Assembly (NCBI RefSeq): GCF_030697925.1
Contig: NZ_JAUYOJ010000013.1
Span: 1-64,000, forward strand
Reading direction: 5' to 3'
DNA from: Phenylobacterium sp.
GTDB taxonomy: Bacteria > Pseudomonadota > Alphaproteobacteria > Caulobacterales > Caulobacteraceae
DNA length: 64,000 nt
Part shown: positions 36,306 through 44,343 of the stretch, in pieces
Layout: each line of letters begins with the position of its first letter
Position numbering within the stretch: position 1 is the first letter of the stretch
Notes under the pieces: generated by a model
Database searches by the model: none
Told to the model about the DNA's origin: nothing
Seen by the model: only the letters and a program-made list of their open reading frames with translations
Program-made: the position numbers and the translations under genes

Positions 36306-37064
36306 TCACGAGAACGAGGTGGCCAGTCCGCCGTCGACGGTCAGCACTTGGCCGGTGACGAAGCTTGAGTCCTCGCAGGCCAGGTAGCGCACGGCGCGCG
36401 CGATGTCGTCGGGCGTGCCCAGCCGGCGCATCGGGGTCTGATCGATACGCGACTGCATCTTCTCGGCGGAGACGACGGCGCGCACGCCTTCGGTGTCCAC
36501 GGTGGAGGGCGCGATGGCGTTTACCCGCACGCCCACGGCGCCGAGCTCGGCGGCCGCCGAACGGGTCAGACCCGCCACCGCCGCCTTCACACCGCAGTAG
36601 AGCAGGGCGTTGGGGATCCCCAGCAGGGCGGAGACCGAGGCGATGTTGATGATCGATCCGCCGCCCGAGCGCTGCATGATCGGGGCGGCGGCCTGGATGC
36701 CCCAGACCACGGCCTTGAACCCGACCCCCAGCATGCGGTCCATGGTCTCCTCGGTGACCGCGGCGATGGGCTCGTAGCGGTTCCACATGGCGTTGTTCAC
36801 CAGGACGTCCAGCCGTCCGAACTGCGCCGCCGTCGCCTCGAGAGCGTCGCCCAGCGCCGCCCGGTCGGAGACGTCGGCGCCGATGGCGACGGCCTGGCCG
36901 CCGGCGGACCTGATCGCCTCGACCGTGGCCTCGGCCCAATGGGCCTTGAGGTCGACCACCGCCACGGCGCAGCCCTCGGCGGCCAGCAGTTCGGCGGTGG
37001 CGCGCCCCAGTCCGCGCGACGCGCCGGTCACCAGGGCCGAACGCCCGCTCAATCGTCCGCTCAT
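36306..37064 (-). CDS. short-chain dehydrogenase/reductase
   Basis: A 252-residue classical SDR. Cofactor motif TGASRGLG is at 13-20, NNAM near 91 replaces the usual NNAG, and the catalytic set is Ser143, Tyr156 and Lys160 (YCGVK). Asp38 after the second strand favours NAD over NADP. AGGGGA precedes the ATG at 37064; a longer frame to 37112 adds 16 residues. Oriented toward the dehydrogenase genes (convergent), it has its own promoter region with motif copy 1. Likely oxidises a hydroxyl of the pathway intermediate. Confidence 0.9.
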   Translation of the reverse strand: MSGRLSGRSALVTGASRGLGRATAELLAAEGCAVAVVDLKAHWAEATVEAIRSAGGQAVAIGADVSDRAALGDALEATAAQFGRLDVLVNNAMWNRYEPIAAVTEETMDRMLGVGFKAVVWGIQAAAPIMQRSGGGSIINIASVSALLGIPNALLYCGVKAAVAGLTRSAAAELGAVGVRVNAIAPSTVDTEGVRAVVSAEKMQSRIDQTPMRRLGTPDDIARAVRYLACEDSSFVTGQVLTVDGGLATSFS

Positions 37065-37144
37065 GGTCTTCCCCTCAGCAAGTGTCGTGACGGTTATCGG
37101 CCGAGCAGACACCGAGGGCGGATCGCGACGAGGCGATGGGGACT

Positions 37145-37164
37145 TTATCGCCCATGTGAATTTC
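37145..37164. promoter_or_regulatory. IclR-cluster motif copy 1, upstream of SDR
   Basis: TTATCGCCCATGTGAATTTC, 81-100 bases before the SDR start. It is 16/20 identical to copy 2 at 39168-39187. It ends in the dyad TGAA-T-TTCA. Confidence 0.5.
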
Positions 37165-37198
37165 AGGACGCCGGCGTGAGGCGCTCACCCATCGCGAA

Positions 37199-37232
37199 GA
37201 AAAAGGCGCCGGCGTCCAGGAGGACGCCGGCG
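37199..37232 (-). terminator. intrinsic terminator of the FadB-like gene
   Basis: On the minus strand an 11-base-pair stem CGCCGGCGTCC / GGACGCCGGCG with TCCT loop is followed, after CC, by TTTTT. It lies about 155 bases after the stop at 37387 and upstream of the SDR promoter, so it isolates the two minus-strand genes. Confidence 0.85.
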
Positions 37233-37386
37233 TTCTGCGCATGTGGAGTCCGTGTCGGTGGACGCGGGCCCCCGCTCAGGCTTCCGGGGAGGAAGATGGG
37301 GGAAGCCTAGCGACCCGCGGAGCTTCGGCGGTCACAACCGCCCTGCGCGTGCGGAATAATCCATGCGCGATATTCGGCGACTGGGG

Positions 37387-38925
37387 TCAGCCCAGCCCTT
37401 CGCCCCGCCCCGCGCACCGCAGGATGATTTCGCAGGGCGCGCCGGCGGTGTTGCGGCGCGCCTGGAGCTTCCGCAGCCCCTCGACCACCTGACCCAGTCC
37501 GGTGCGGTTGGCCTGCAGCAGGGGGCCGCCTTTCCAGGCCGGGAAGCCCAGCATGACCGTCCAGACCGCGTCCAGCAGGGGGGCGCTGAGGTTGTCCTCG
37601 ACCTGCAGCAGTTCGGCCGCGCCATTGACCGCCGCCAGCAGGCACCGCTCGGCGATCATGTCGTCTGGCATCGGCTGGCGGCAAATCCGCTGGAACGTGG
37701 CCGACGCCTGGATGATGCGGGCCACCTCGGGATCGAAGGTGAGGTGGCTGGAGGCTTCCGCACGCCGATACCAGCCCGGCGACGTCGCGCCATGCCGGTG
37801 CGCGTCGGACATGAGGTCCAGGGTCGGGGAGTAGCAGAGCCAGGGGTCGGCGGGGATCGCCCCGTCCGCGGCGACGCCGAACAGAGCGGCCATGCCCAGC
37901 CGGTCGGAGAGCGCGAACGGTCCCTCGCTGAAGCCGAACGCCATGAGGCAGCGGTCGACCTGGGACGGCGTCGCGCCCTCGTCGAGCAGGTGGACGGCCT
38001 CGCGCAGCAGGGGCCAGCGCAGCCGGCGGGCCAGGATTTGGCGCGCGGCCTGCGACCCCCAGCGCTCCAGGGTGGCCCGGCCCGCCGCGGCGTAGGCCAA
38101 GGCCTGGGCCTGGTCGGTCTTGGCGAGGGCGTCCGCGGCCCTGGCCGTGTCGGACATGGCCCGTCGGACGGGCAGGCGGGCGGCGGCTTCCAGGGCCTGC
38201 AGGGCGGCCGACGGCGCGGTCTGGTCCGGCGCCTCGCGCCGCACGCGCAGCCGGACGCCGAAGAGGTCAGCCCTGTCGCTGTCGGGAATGATCGCATCGG
38301 GGCGGCAGGCCCGCGCGCCGCCAGCCCCTGAAATCGCCAGCTCGACCGCGGCGGCGATAACGTCGCGCTCGGCGATCACGTCGATCAGCCCGGCCTCGAG
38401 GGCCGCGTCGGCGTCCAGGGCCGCGTCGAAAATCAGAAGGTCGCTGGCGCGCGTCATGCCGATCAGTCGCGGCAGGCGTTCGATCGCGCCGTGCGTGGGC
38501 AGGCGTCCCGCCCGCAGGTCCGGCAGGCTGAAGCGCGCGCCGCGCGCTGCGACCCGCCCCGCGCAGGCGATGGCGAACTCAAGCCCGACGCCTATGGCGT
38601 CACCGGCGATGGCGGCGATCACCGGCAGGCGCGACCCGGCCACAGTCTCGACAACCGCGCGGAAGTCCGGCGTCGTCGGGCCAGGCCCTTCGACGAACAC
38701 GTCCGCGCCCTGAACGACAATCGCGGTCAGGTCACCGCGCGCGCCCAGGTCGAAGAGGGAGGTGATGAAGAGCTGCTGTTCCTGCGCGTCCCAGAGTCCA
38801 GGCGAGGGGAGCTCAAGGCGGATTACGGCGACGCTCGCGCGGATCTCGATGATCGCGAACGGCAGGGCCTCGGGCTCCTGCGTCCGGCCGTGGAACGGCG
38901 CGCGGGTGTGGGCGAGCGCGTTCAT
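37387..38925 (-). CDS. FadB/FadJ-like protein without NAD-binding domain, probably degenerate
   Basis: A 512-residue relative of the multifunctional fatty-acid oxidation protein. Residues 22-215 are a crotonase-like domain; one catalytic Glu is kept (Glu116, GVGLEFAIA), but the second is Asp136 (SLPDLR) and the usual GAGxxFxAGAD oxyanion segment reads GADVFVEGPGP. A FadJ-like linker (220-282, LRVRREAPDQTAPSAALQAL) leads straight into the 3-hydroxyacyl-CoA dehydrogenase C-terminal domains (about 300-400 and 430-500, GFPAWKGGPL). The roughly 190-residue Rossmann domain with the catalytic His is absent. The reading frame is intact. Oxidation is thus impossible and hydration doubtful; a structural or regulatory role is inferred. 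ATG at 38925 has only a weak ribosome-binding site. Confidence 0.82.
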   Translation of the reverse strand: MNALAHTRAPFHGRTQEPEALPFAIIEIRASVAVIRLELPSPGLWDAQEQQLFITSLFDLGARGDLTAIVVQGADVFVEGPGPTTPDFRAVVETVAGSRLPVIAAIAGDAIGVGLEFAIACAGRVAARGARFSLPDLRAGRLPTHGAIERLPRLIGMTRASDLLIFDAALDADAALEAGLIDVIAERDVIAAAVELAISGAGGARACRPDAIIPDSDRADLFGVRLRVRREAPDQTAPSAALQALEAAARLPVRRAMSDTARAADALAKTDQAQALAYAAAGRATLERWGSQAARQILARRLRWPLLREAVHLLDEGATPSQVDRCLMAFGFSEGPFALSDRLGMAALFGVAADGAIPADPWLCYSPTLDLMSDAHRHGATSPGWYRRAEASSHLTFDPEVARIIQASATFQRICRQPMPDDMIAERCLLAAVNGAAELLQVEDNLSAPLLDAVWTVMLGFPAWKGGPLLQANRTGLGQVVEGLRKLQARRNTAGAPCEIILRCAGRGEGLG

Positions 38926-39274
38926 CTGTCCACCAGGCGCACGACCAGGCGGAACATGCGCGCGGACGCCGGTGTCTTCGCCATTTCCATCTCGCACCTC
39001 CCCATCCGGCTGTCTTGCTGCAGCACCGCGTGACCCGCGGCGTTCGGATTCTGGATCGTTCAGAGCCGCCGAAGGCCACTCTGCCTCTTGATCACCCTCG
39101 ATGTTCGCCAGTCCAACCTGTGCCGACGGGACCGCAACGACAACCCCGCGCGAGCCGGGGTGCGCCATTATCAGCTATGTGAATTCCGAGCCCTCGACCG
39201 GCGGCCTGCCACAACTGGCGCCCGGCCCCGATAGCCTTCCCGAATTCGATCGACGTCCGTTCCTCGGGGGAAGC
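38926..39274. other. 349-base divergent intergenic region
   Basis: Separates the divergent FadB-like and acyl-CoA synthetase genes. Both frames stay open into it, but the codons give low-complexity, non-conserved sequence, so I treat it as non-coding. It carries motif copy 2 (39168-39187), close to the middle of a bidirectional promoter. Confidence 0.6.
39168..39187. promoter_or_regulatory. IclR-cluster motif copy 2, upstream of acyl-CoA synthetase
   Basis: TTATCAGCTATGTGAATTCC, 88-107 bases before the synthetase start; 16/20 identical to copy 1. It could serve both divergent genes. Confidence 0.5.
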
Positions 39275-40924
39275 ATGTTGGGCCTAATGCAGGACACGCC
39301 GCTGTTGCTGTCCTCGGTGATTGACTACGCCGCGCGCTATCACGGCGGCGTCGAGGTGGTGTCGAAGACTGAGACCGGCCGGATCGAGCGCTCCACCTAT
39401 GCGGCGGTCGCTCGGCGGGCGCGGCGGCTGGCGGCGGCCTTGCGCGGCCTGGGCGTGCAGCCCGGCGAGCGGGTGGCGAGCCTCGCGGTCAATTCCGCCC
39501 GCCACCTGGAACTCTACTACGGCGCGACCGGGGCGGGGGCGGTTCTGAACACCGTCAATCCGCGGCTGTTTCCCGAACAGATCGCCTACATCCTGGAGCA
39601 CGCCGAGAACCGCTACGTGTTCCTCGACCCGGCCTTCGTCGCCCTGCTGGAGCCGTTCGCCGGTCAGATTCCGTCCATCCGGGGCTTCGTGCTGCTTTGC
39701 GAGCGCGACGCCATGCCGGACAGCAGCCTGGCCAACCTCATGTGCTTCGAGGACCTGATCGACGCCCAGCCCGACGATGCGCCCTGGACGCCCGTCGGCG
39801 AGCGCGACGGCGCGATCCTCTGCTACACCTCCGGCACCACCGGGTCGCCCAAGGGGGTCCTCTACAGCCATCGTTCGCTGGTGCTTCACGCCTTCTGCGC
39901 CACGGCGGCGGACGGCATGGGTCTGTCCAGCCGTGACAGCGTCCTGCTGGTGACGCCGCTGTTCCACGTCAACGCCTGGGGGGTGCCGTTCTCGGCGGCC
40001 ATGTGCGGGGCCAAGCTGGTGCTGCCGGGCGCGGCCCTGGATGGCGAGAGCCTCTACAACCTGCTGCGCGACGAGGCCTGCACCTTCTCCCTGGGGGTGC
40101 CGACGGTCTGGCTCGGGTTCCTGGATTTCATCTCCGCCCATGGCGAACGCCTGAACCTGTCCAGCCTGGCGCTGGAGCGCGTGCTGGTGGGCGGCTCGGC
40201 GGCGCCGCGGGCCCTGATCGAGAAGTTCGACTGGCTGCTCGGCGTCTATGTGATCCATGCTTGGGGCATGACCGAGACCAGCCCCCTCGCCACGATCGGC
40301 ACGCCGCTGCCCGAGCACGCCAAGCTGGAGCGCCAGGCGCGCTATGACATCCAGGCCCGCCAGGGCCGGGCGATCTACGGGGTCGAGCTGCGGATCATCG
40401 ACGAGGCCGGAGGTGAGCTGCCCGCCGACGGCGTCGCGACCGGCGAGCTGCAGGTGCGGGGGCCCTGGGTGCTGCGCCAGTATTTCAAGGCTGACGAGCC
40501 CGCCGTGGACGCCGACGGCTGGTTCACCACGGGCGACGTGGCGCGTATCCTGCCGGATGGCTTCCTGCAGATCACCGATCGGTCGAAGGACGTGATCAAG
40601 TCTGGTGGCGAGTGGATCTCGTCCATCGACCTTGAGAACGCCGCCGTCGCCCATCCCGAGGTCCGCGAGGCGGCCGTGATCGGCGTGCCGCATCCCAAGT
40701 GGCAGGAGCGTCCGTTGCTGTTGGTCGTGCCGCGGCCCGGCGCCGCGCCGGCCAAGGAGCACATCCTCCAGTTCCTCGCCAACCGGGTGGCGCGCTGGTG
40801 GCTGCCTGACGATGTGATCGTCGTGCCCGAACTTCCGCACACGGCGACGGGCAAGCTGCTCAAGACGGCGCTGCGCGCGACCTATCGCGACCACCTGTCG
40901 CGCGCCGACGTGAAGGCGAGCTGA
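39275..40924 (+). CDS. medium/long-chain acyl-CoA synthetase (AMP-forming)
   Basis: A 549-residue ANL-superfamily ligase that activates a carboxylic acid with ATP and CoA. P-loop [11 protein letters not shown] is at 184-194, [11 protein letters not shown] at about 329-339, [10 protein letters not shown] further on, and the C-terminal catalytic Lys in [12 protein letters not shown]. The opening [28 protein letters not shown] region is typical of fatty-acyl ligases. ATG at 39275 follows GGGGGA; frame upstream is open but implausible. One base separates its stop from the next gene's region, so it is probably co-transcribed with the double SDR. Confidence 0.92.
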   Translation: MLGLMQDTPLLLSSVIDYAARYHGGVEVVSKTETGRIERSTYAAVARRARRLAAALRGLGVQPGERVASLAVNSARHLELYYGATGAGAVLNTVNPRLFPEQIAYILEHAENRYVFLDPAFVALLEPFAGQIPSIRGFVLLCERDAMPDSSLANLMCFEDLIDAQPDDAPWTPVGERDGAILCYTSGTTGSPKGVLYSHRSLVLHAFCATAADGMGLSSRDSVLLVTPLFHVNAWGVPFSAAMCGAKLVLPGAALDGESLYNLLRDEACTFSLGVPTVWLGFLDFISAHGERLNLSSLALERVLVGGSAAPRALIEKFDWLLGVYVIHAWGMTETSPLATIGTPLPEHAKLERQARYDIQARQGRAIYGVELRIIDEAGGELPADGVATGELQVRGPWVLRQYFKADEPAVDADGWFTTGDVARILPDGFLQITDRSKDVIKSGGEWISSIDLENAAVAHPEVREAAVIGVPHPKWQERPLLLVVPRPGAAPAKEHILQFLANRVARWWLPDDVIVVPELPHTATGKLLKTALRATYRDHLSRADVKAS

Positions 40925-40925
40925 G

Positions 40926-42485
40926 ATGGCGGCGGCGAGGGCGGTCATCGTCACGGGCGGCGCGGACGGGATCGGCTGGGCGATCGCGCGCAGGTTCGCC
41001 ACCGCCGGAGACAGGGTGTTGATCGCCGACCGCAACGGCGATGCGGCCCAGGCCCGCGCCGCGAGCCTGGGTGCGGCGCATTTGGGGCTGGCGGTGGATG
41101 TCTCGGTGGAGGCCGACGTCAAGGCGATGGTGGCCGCCTGCAGGTCCGCATTCGGCCGCGTCGACGTGCTGATCAACAACGCCGGCGTCATCGACGCCCA
41201 GGCCAAGCCGGTGGTGGACCAGCCGCTGAACGAGTTTCGAGCGCTGATCGGCGTCAACGTGACCGGTGTCTTCCTGGCGGCGCGCGAGGCGGGCCGGGTG
41301 ATGCTGGCCCAGGGGCAGGGCGCAATCGTCAACCTGGCCTCGGGCGCCGGGGTGGCGGCCGTGCCGTTCCGCAACGGCTACGGCGCGAGCAAGGCCGCGG
41401 TCGCGTCGCTGACGCGGACCCTGGCTTGCGAGTGGGCCGGTCGCGGGGTTCGTGTCAACGCGGTCGCCCCTGGCTACACCCGGACCGACATGGTCGAGCG
41501 GCTGATCGCCAACGGTAAGGTCGATCCGGCCTTCGTCGAGCGGCGCATTCCTCTCGGCCGGATGGCCGCGCCGGACGAGATCGCCGAGGCGGTGTTCTAC
41601 CTGGCGTCGGACGGGGCGTCCTACGTCACCGGCGCCCTGCTGGTGGCCGACGGCGGTTTCCTGGCGTTCGGCGGCACGGGACCAGCTTCGACCCGTCCCG
41701 CGCCTCATGTCCCGGCGCGGGGACCGCGCACCGTGGTGGTGACGGGCGGCGCCAGCGGCATAGGGCGGGCCGTCGTCGACCGGTTCGTCCGCGATGGGGA
41801 TCGGCTGCTGGTGATCGACCGGGACGCGGCGGCGCTTGAGACGCTGGCCGTAGGCCTCGGCCCGGAACATCTCGTGCGTGGGTGCGACGTCATGGATGAG
41901 ATCGGCGTCGAGGCGGCCATGGACGCGGCCATGGTTCGCTGGGGTCGGATCGACGTACTGATCAACAACGCCGGGGTCGCCGACGTCTTCAAGCCCACAG
42001 TCGACCTGAGCACGGCCGAGTTCCAGACGGTGTTCGACATCAACCTGACCGGCGCCTTCATCGCGTCCCGCGCGGCGGGACGGCGCATGCAGGACCGCGA
42101 CGGCGCGGCGATCGTCAACCTCGCCTCGATAGCGGGCCTGGCCGCCCTGCCGCAGCGCAACGCCTACTGCGCGGCCAAGGCGGGCGTGGGCATGTTGACC
42201 AAGAGCCTGGCTTGCGAGTGGGCCGAACGCGGAATCCGGGTCAACGCCGTAGCGCCGGGCTATATCGAGACCCCGGGCCTCCTGGCTTTGAGAGACAGCG
42301 GGGCGCGGCGGTTCGCGGATGTGTTGAAGCGCACGCCGATGGGCCGCCTGGGCCTGCCGCGCGAGGTGGCCGACCTGGTCGCCTTCCTGGCCGGCGACGC
42401 GGCTAGCTATGTCACGGGATCGGTGGTCAGCATCGACGGTGGCTGGCACGCCTTCGGTGACGCCGGCGACGCCAGCGACGGCTAG
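40926..42485 (+). CDS. tandem double short-chain dehydrogenase (two SDR domains fused)
   Basis: A 519-residue fusion of two complete classical SDRs. Domain 1 (1-250): TGGADGIG (10-17), NNAG (84-87), Ser139, Tyr152, Lys156. Domain 2 (267-515): TGGASGIG (273-280), NNAG (347-350), Ser401, Tyr414, Lys418. A 16-residue Pro/Ala linker joins them. Both active sites look intact, and both have Asp after the second strand (Asp35, Asp298), favouring NAD. The halves resemble each other along their whole length, suggesting an old duplication. The stop overlaps the convergent IclR gene by 4 bases. Confidence 0.92.
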   Translation: MAAARAVIVTGGADGIGWAIARRFATAGDRVLIADRNGDAAQARAASLGAAHLGLAVDVSVEADVKAMVAACRSAFGRVDVLINNAGVIDAQAKPVVDQPLNEFRALIGVNVTGVFLAAREAGRVMLAQGQGAIVNLASGAGVAAVPFRNGYGASKAAVASLTRTLACEWAGRGVRVNAVAPGYTRTDMVERLIANGKVDPAFVERRIPLGRMAAPDEIAEAVFYLASDGASYVTGALLVADGGFLAFGGTGPASTRPAPHVPARGPRTVVVTGGASGIGRAVVDRFVRDGDRLLVIDRDAAALETLAVGLGPEHLVRGCDVMDEIGVEAAMDAAMVRWGRIDVLINNAGVADVFKPTVDLSTAEFQTVFDINLTGAFIASRAAGRRMQDRDGAAIVNLASIAGLAALPQRNAYCAAKAGVGMLTKSLACEWAERGIRVNAVAPGYIETPGLLALRDSGARRFADVLKRTPMGRLGLPREVADLVAFLAGDAASYVTGSVVSIDGGWHAFGDAGDASDG

Positions 42486-43315
42486 GCCGGGACGTCCTGG
42501 GCGTGGTCTTCGTCGACCTCGGCTTCGGGATCCGCCAACTCCGATTCAGCCGCCGCGGAGGCCAGGTTGAGCTTGCGTTCGTACTCGGCGATGGCTTCAC
42601 GCATCGTCGCGATGATTTCGCTTCGTTTGCGGGCGATCCGGCTGTTGAGGCCGCCGACGCCGAGCGTCAGCGGCATGCCGTGCGGGCTCTTGGGCAGCGG
42701 CATGGCCAGCCCCGCCGCGTCGGGGAAGGGGAAGGCCGCGAGCAGGCTGTAGCCCTCGCGCCGAATCCAGGCGAGTTGCTCGCTCAACTCGTCGATGTTG
42801 ATCTTCGTCGAGCGCCCCTGCTCGTAGGCGTTGATGTGCCGGATCAGCTTGTCGACCGTCTTGGGCGGCATGCCGCTCAGCAGCACCAGGCCCGCGGCCG
42901 AGTGCGTCAGCACCCGCATGCTGCCTTCCGAAGGCGGGACCTTGTAGGGGTGCGACGGTTGCAGCACCCGGATGTGCTGGATGAAGATGTCGTTCTGCGA
43001 CGAGAGCACGACGGTCTCGTTGGTCTTCTCGAAGACCGTCTGCATCAGGCCCAGGACGTCGCCCGCGCCATAGAGATAGTGGTTGATCCAGTCGCCCAGC
43101 GCCGCAACGCGGGGGGTGGGGAAGTAGGTGCGGGTCGGCCGGTCGTAGTTGAGATAGCCCAGGACCACCATGCTCTTGAGCAGGGATGTGGTGCTCGATT
43201 GCGGATAGGACAGGCGCTCGAAGATGAATTTCAACCGCAGGGGCGTGCGCTGTTCATGGAAGAGCTCCAGGACCTCGAGGGTCCGGGCGGCTGACTTGAT
43301 CGGGTCCCGACGCAT
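42482..43315 (-). CDS. IclR-family transcriptional regulator
   Basis: A 277-residue IclR regulator: N-terminal winged helix (residues 5-65, SAARTLEVLELF and SSTTSLLKSMVVLGYL) and a C-terminal effector domain (SAAGLVLLSG, GYSLLAAFPFPDAAGLAMPL). The last 25 residues are acidic. ATG at 43315 is preferred over TTG at 43321. It lies inside the acyl-CoA catabolic cluster and divergent from the enoyl-CoA hydratase gene, so it is the natural candidate to bind the motif repeated upstream of five units here. Effector unknown; a CoA ester or the free acid is likely. Confidence 0.9.
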   Translation of the reverse strand: MRRDPIKSAARTLEVLELFHEQRTPLRLKFIFERLSYPQSSTTSLLKSMVVLGYLNYDRPTRTYFPTPRVAALGDWINHYLYGAGDVLGLMQTVFEKTNETVVLSSQNDIFIQHIRVLQPSHPYKVPPSEGSMRVLTHSAAGLVLLSGMPPKTVDKLIRHINAYEQGRSTKINIDELSEQLAWIRREGYSLLAAFPFPDAAGLAMPLPKSPHGMPLTLGVGGLNSRIARKRSEIIATMREAIAEYERKLNLASAAAESELADPEAEVDEDHAQDVPA

Positions 43316-43433
43316 TTCCAACCCCAGTGCGACGACGTCCTCATGGTGCGGCCTTCAGGCTCCGCATGTCCCAGGGAACTTGTCTGAAGGCTAGCGGTCC
43401 GCGGGGCGCGACGCGAGCCTGCTTCGAGCGCGC

Positions 43434-43453
43434 GAAATTCATATGGGATTTTT
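43434..43453. promoter_or_regulatory. IclR-cluster motif copy 3, between iclR and hydratase genes
   Basis: On the minus strand AAAAATCCCATATGAATTTC; 13 of its last 14 bases match copy 1 (CCCATGTGAATTTC). It lies 99 bases before the hydratase start and 119 before the iclR start, so it could control both. Confidence 0.5.
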
Positions 43454-43551
43454 GAACGCCCCACGGCCGCGACCGTGTCCGTCGCCGGACGCGCGGATAG
43501 CTTTCCTCCCAAGCGCCGGACCTGGGCGCAGGCGCAGGAGAGGATGAGTTC

Positions 43552-44319
43552 ATGGCATTGGTTCGTCTCGAGGTCGAAGATGGCGTCGCGGTCGTCACCC
43601 TCGACAATCCCCCCGTGAACTCCATGCCGATCGAGGCGGTCGAGGAAATGACCGCCATCTTCGACACCTTCAACGACCGCGACGACGTGCTCGCCGTGGT
43701 GCTGACCGGTGCGGGCAAGCAGTTCTGCGCGGGGGCCGACCTGAAGCCGTCGACCACCGGCGAGCCGGAGCAGGGCTACGAGTGGCGGCGCATGCGCAAG
43801 GTGCGCGAGATCAGCTACAGCATAATCGAGTGCAAGAAGCCGGTGATCGCCGCGGTGAACGGCGCCGCGCTCGGCGCCGGTCTTGGCCTGGTCGCCAGCT
43901 GCGACATCCTGGTGGCTTCTGAAAAGGCCGTGTTCGGCCTGCCCGAGATCGATGTCGGACTGATGGGCGGGGGCCGCCACGCCATGCGGATCCTGCCCCA
44001 TTCCCTGGTCCGCCGCATGGTGCTCACCGGCTACCGCGCGCCAGCCCGCGAACTCTACGACCGCGGCGTGATCGAGGCCTGCCTGCCGCCCGAGGAGCTG
44101 ATGCCCTACGCCATGGGCATCGCCCGGCAGATCGCCGCCAAGAGCCCGCTGGCCGTCGCCTACGCCAAGGACAGCCTGGCGGCCATCGAGAACATGACCC
44201 TGCGCGACGGCTATCGCTACGAGCAGGGCAACACCAATCGCCTGAAGAAGAGCGACGACGCCAAGGAGGCCGTGCGCGCCTTCGTCGAGAAGCGTCCCCC
44301 GGTGTTCACCGGGCGCTGA
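43552..44319 (+). CDS. enoyl-CoA hydratase/isomerase family protein
   Basis: A 255-residue crotonase. Oxyanion segments GAGKQFCAGADL (53-64) and GAALGAGLGL (104-113) are present. Of the two classical glutamates, the first position is Gly112 and the second is Glu132 (GLPEIDVG), a pattern seen in isomerases and other single-acid crotonases, so simple hydratase activity is uncertain. GGAGAGGATGAG leads to the ATG. It starts the transcript that continues with the second acyl-CoA synthetase 24 bases later. Confidence 0.9.
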   Translation: MALVRLEVEDGVAVVTLDNPPVNSMPIEAVEEMTAIFDTFNDRDDVLAVVLTGAGKQFCAGADLKPSTTGEPEQGYEWRRMRKVREISYSIIECKKPVIAAVNGAALGAGLGLVASCDILVASEKAVFGLPEIDVGLMGGGRHAMRILPHSLVRRMVLTGYRAPARELYDRGVIEACLPPEELMPYAMGIARQIAAKSPLAVAYAKDSLAAIENMTLRDGYRYEQGNTNRLKKSDDAKEAVRAFVEKRPPVFTGR

Positions 44320-44343
44320 GCCACCGACTCGGGGGACCTGCCC

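Larger units (their letters stand above)
37065..37386. other. 322-base intergenic region with operator-like motif and terminator
   Basis: Lies between the SDR start and the end of the FadB-like gene, both minus strand. It holds motif copy 1 (37145-37164), a strong minus-strand terminator (37199-37232), and a direct repeat AGGACGCCGGCGT at 37165-37177 and 37221-37233. I see no credible coding sequence in it. Confidence 0.7.

Noticed and set aside
38926-39168. N-terminal extension of the FadB-like protein to 39168
   Set aside because: The 81 extra residues are low-complexity and include no conserved segment; the crotonase domain begins after the ATG at 38925.
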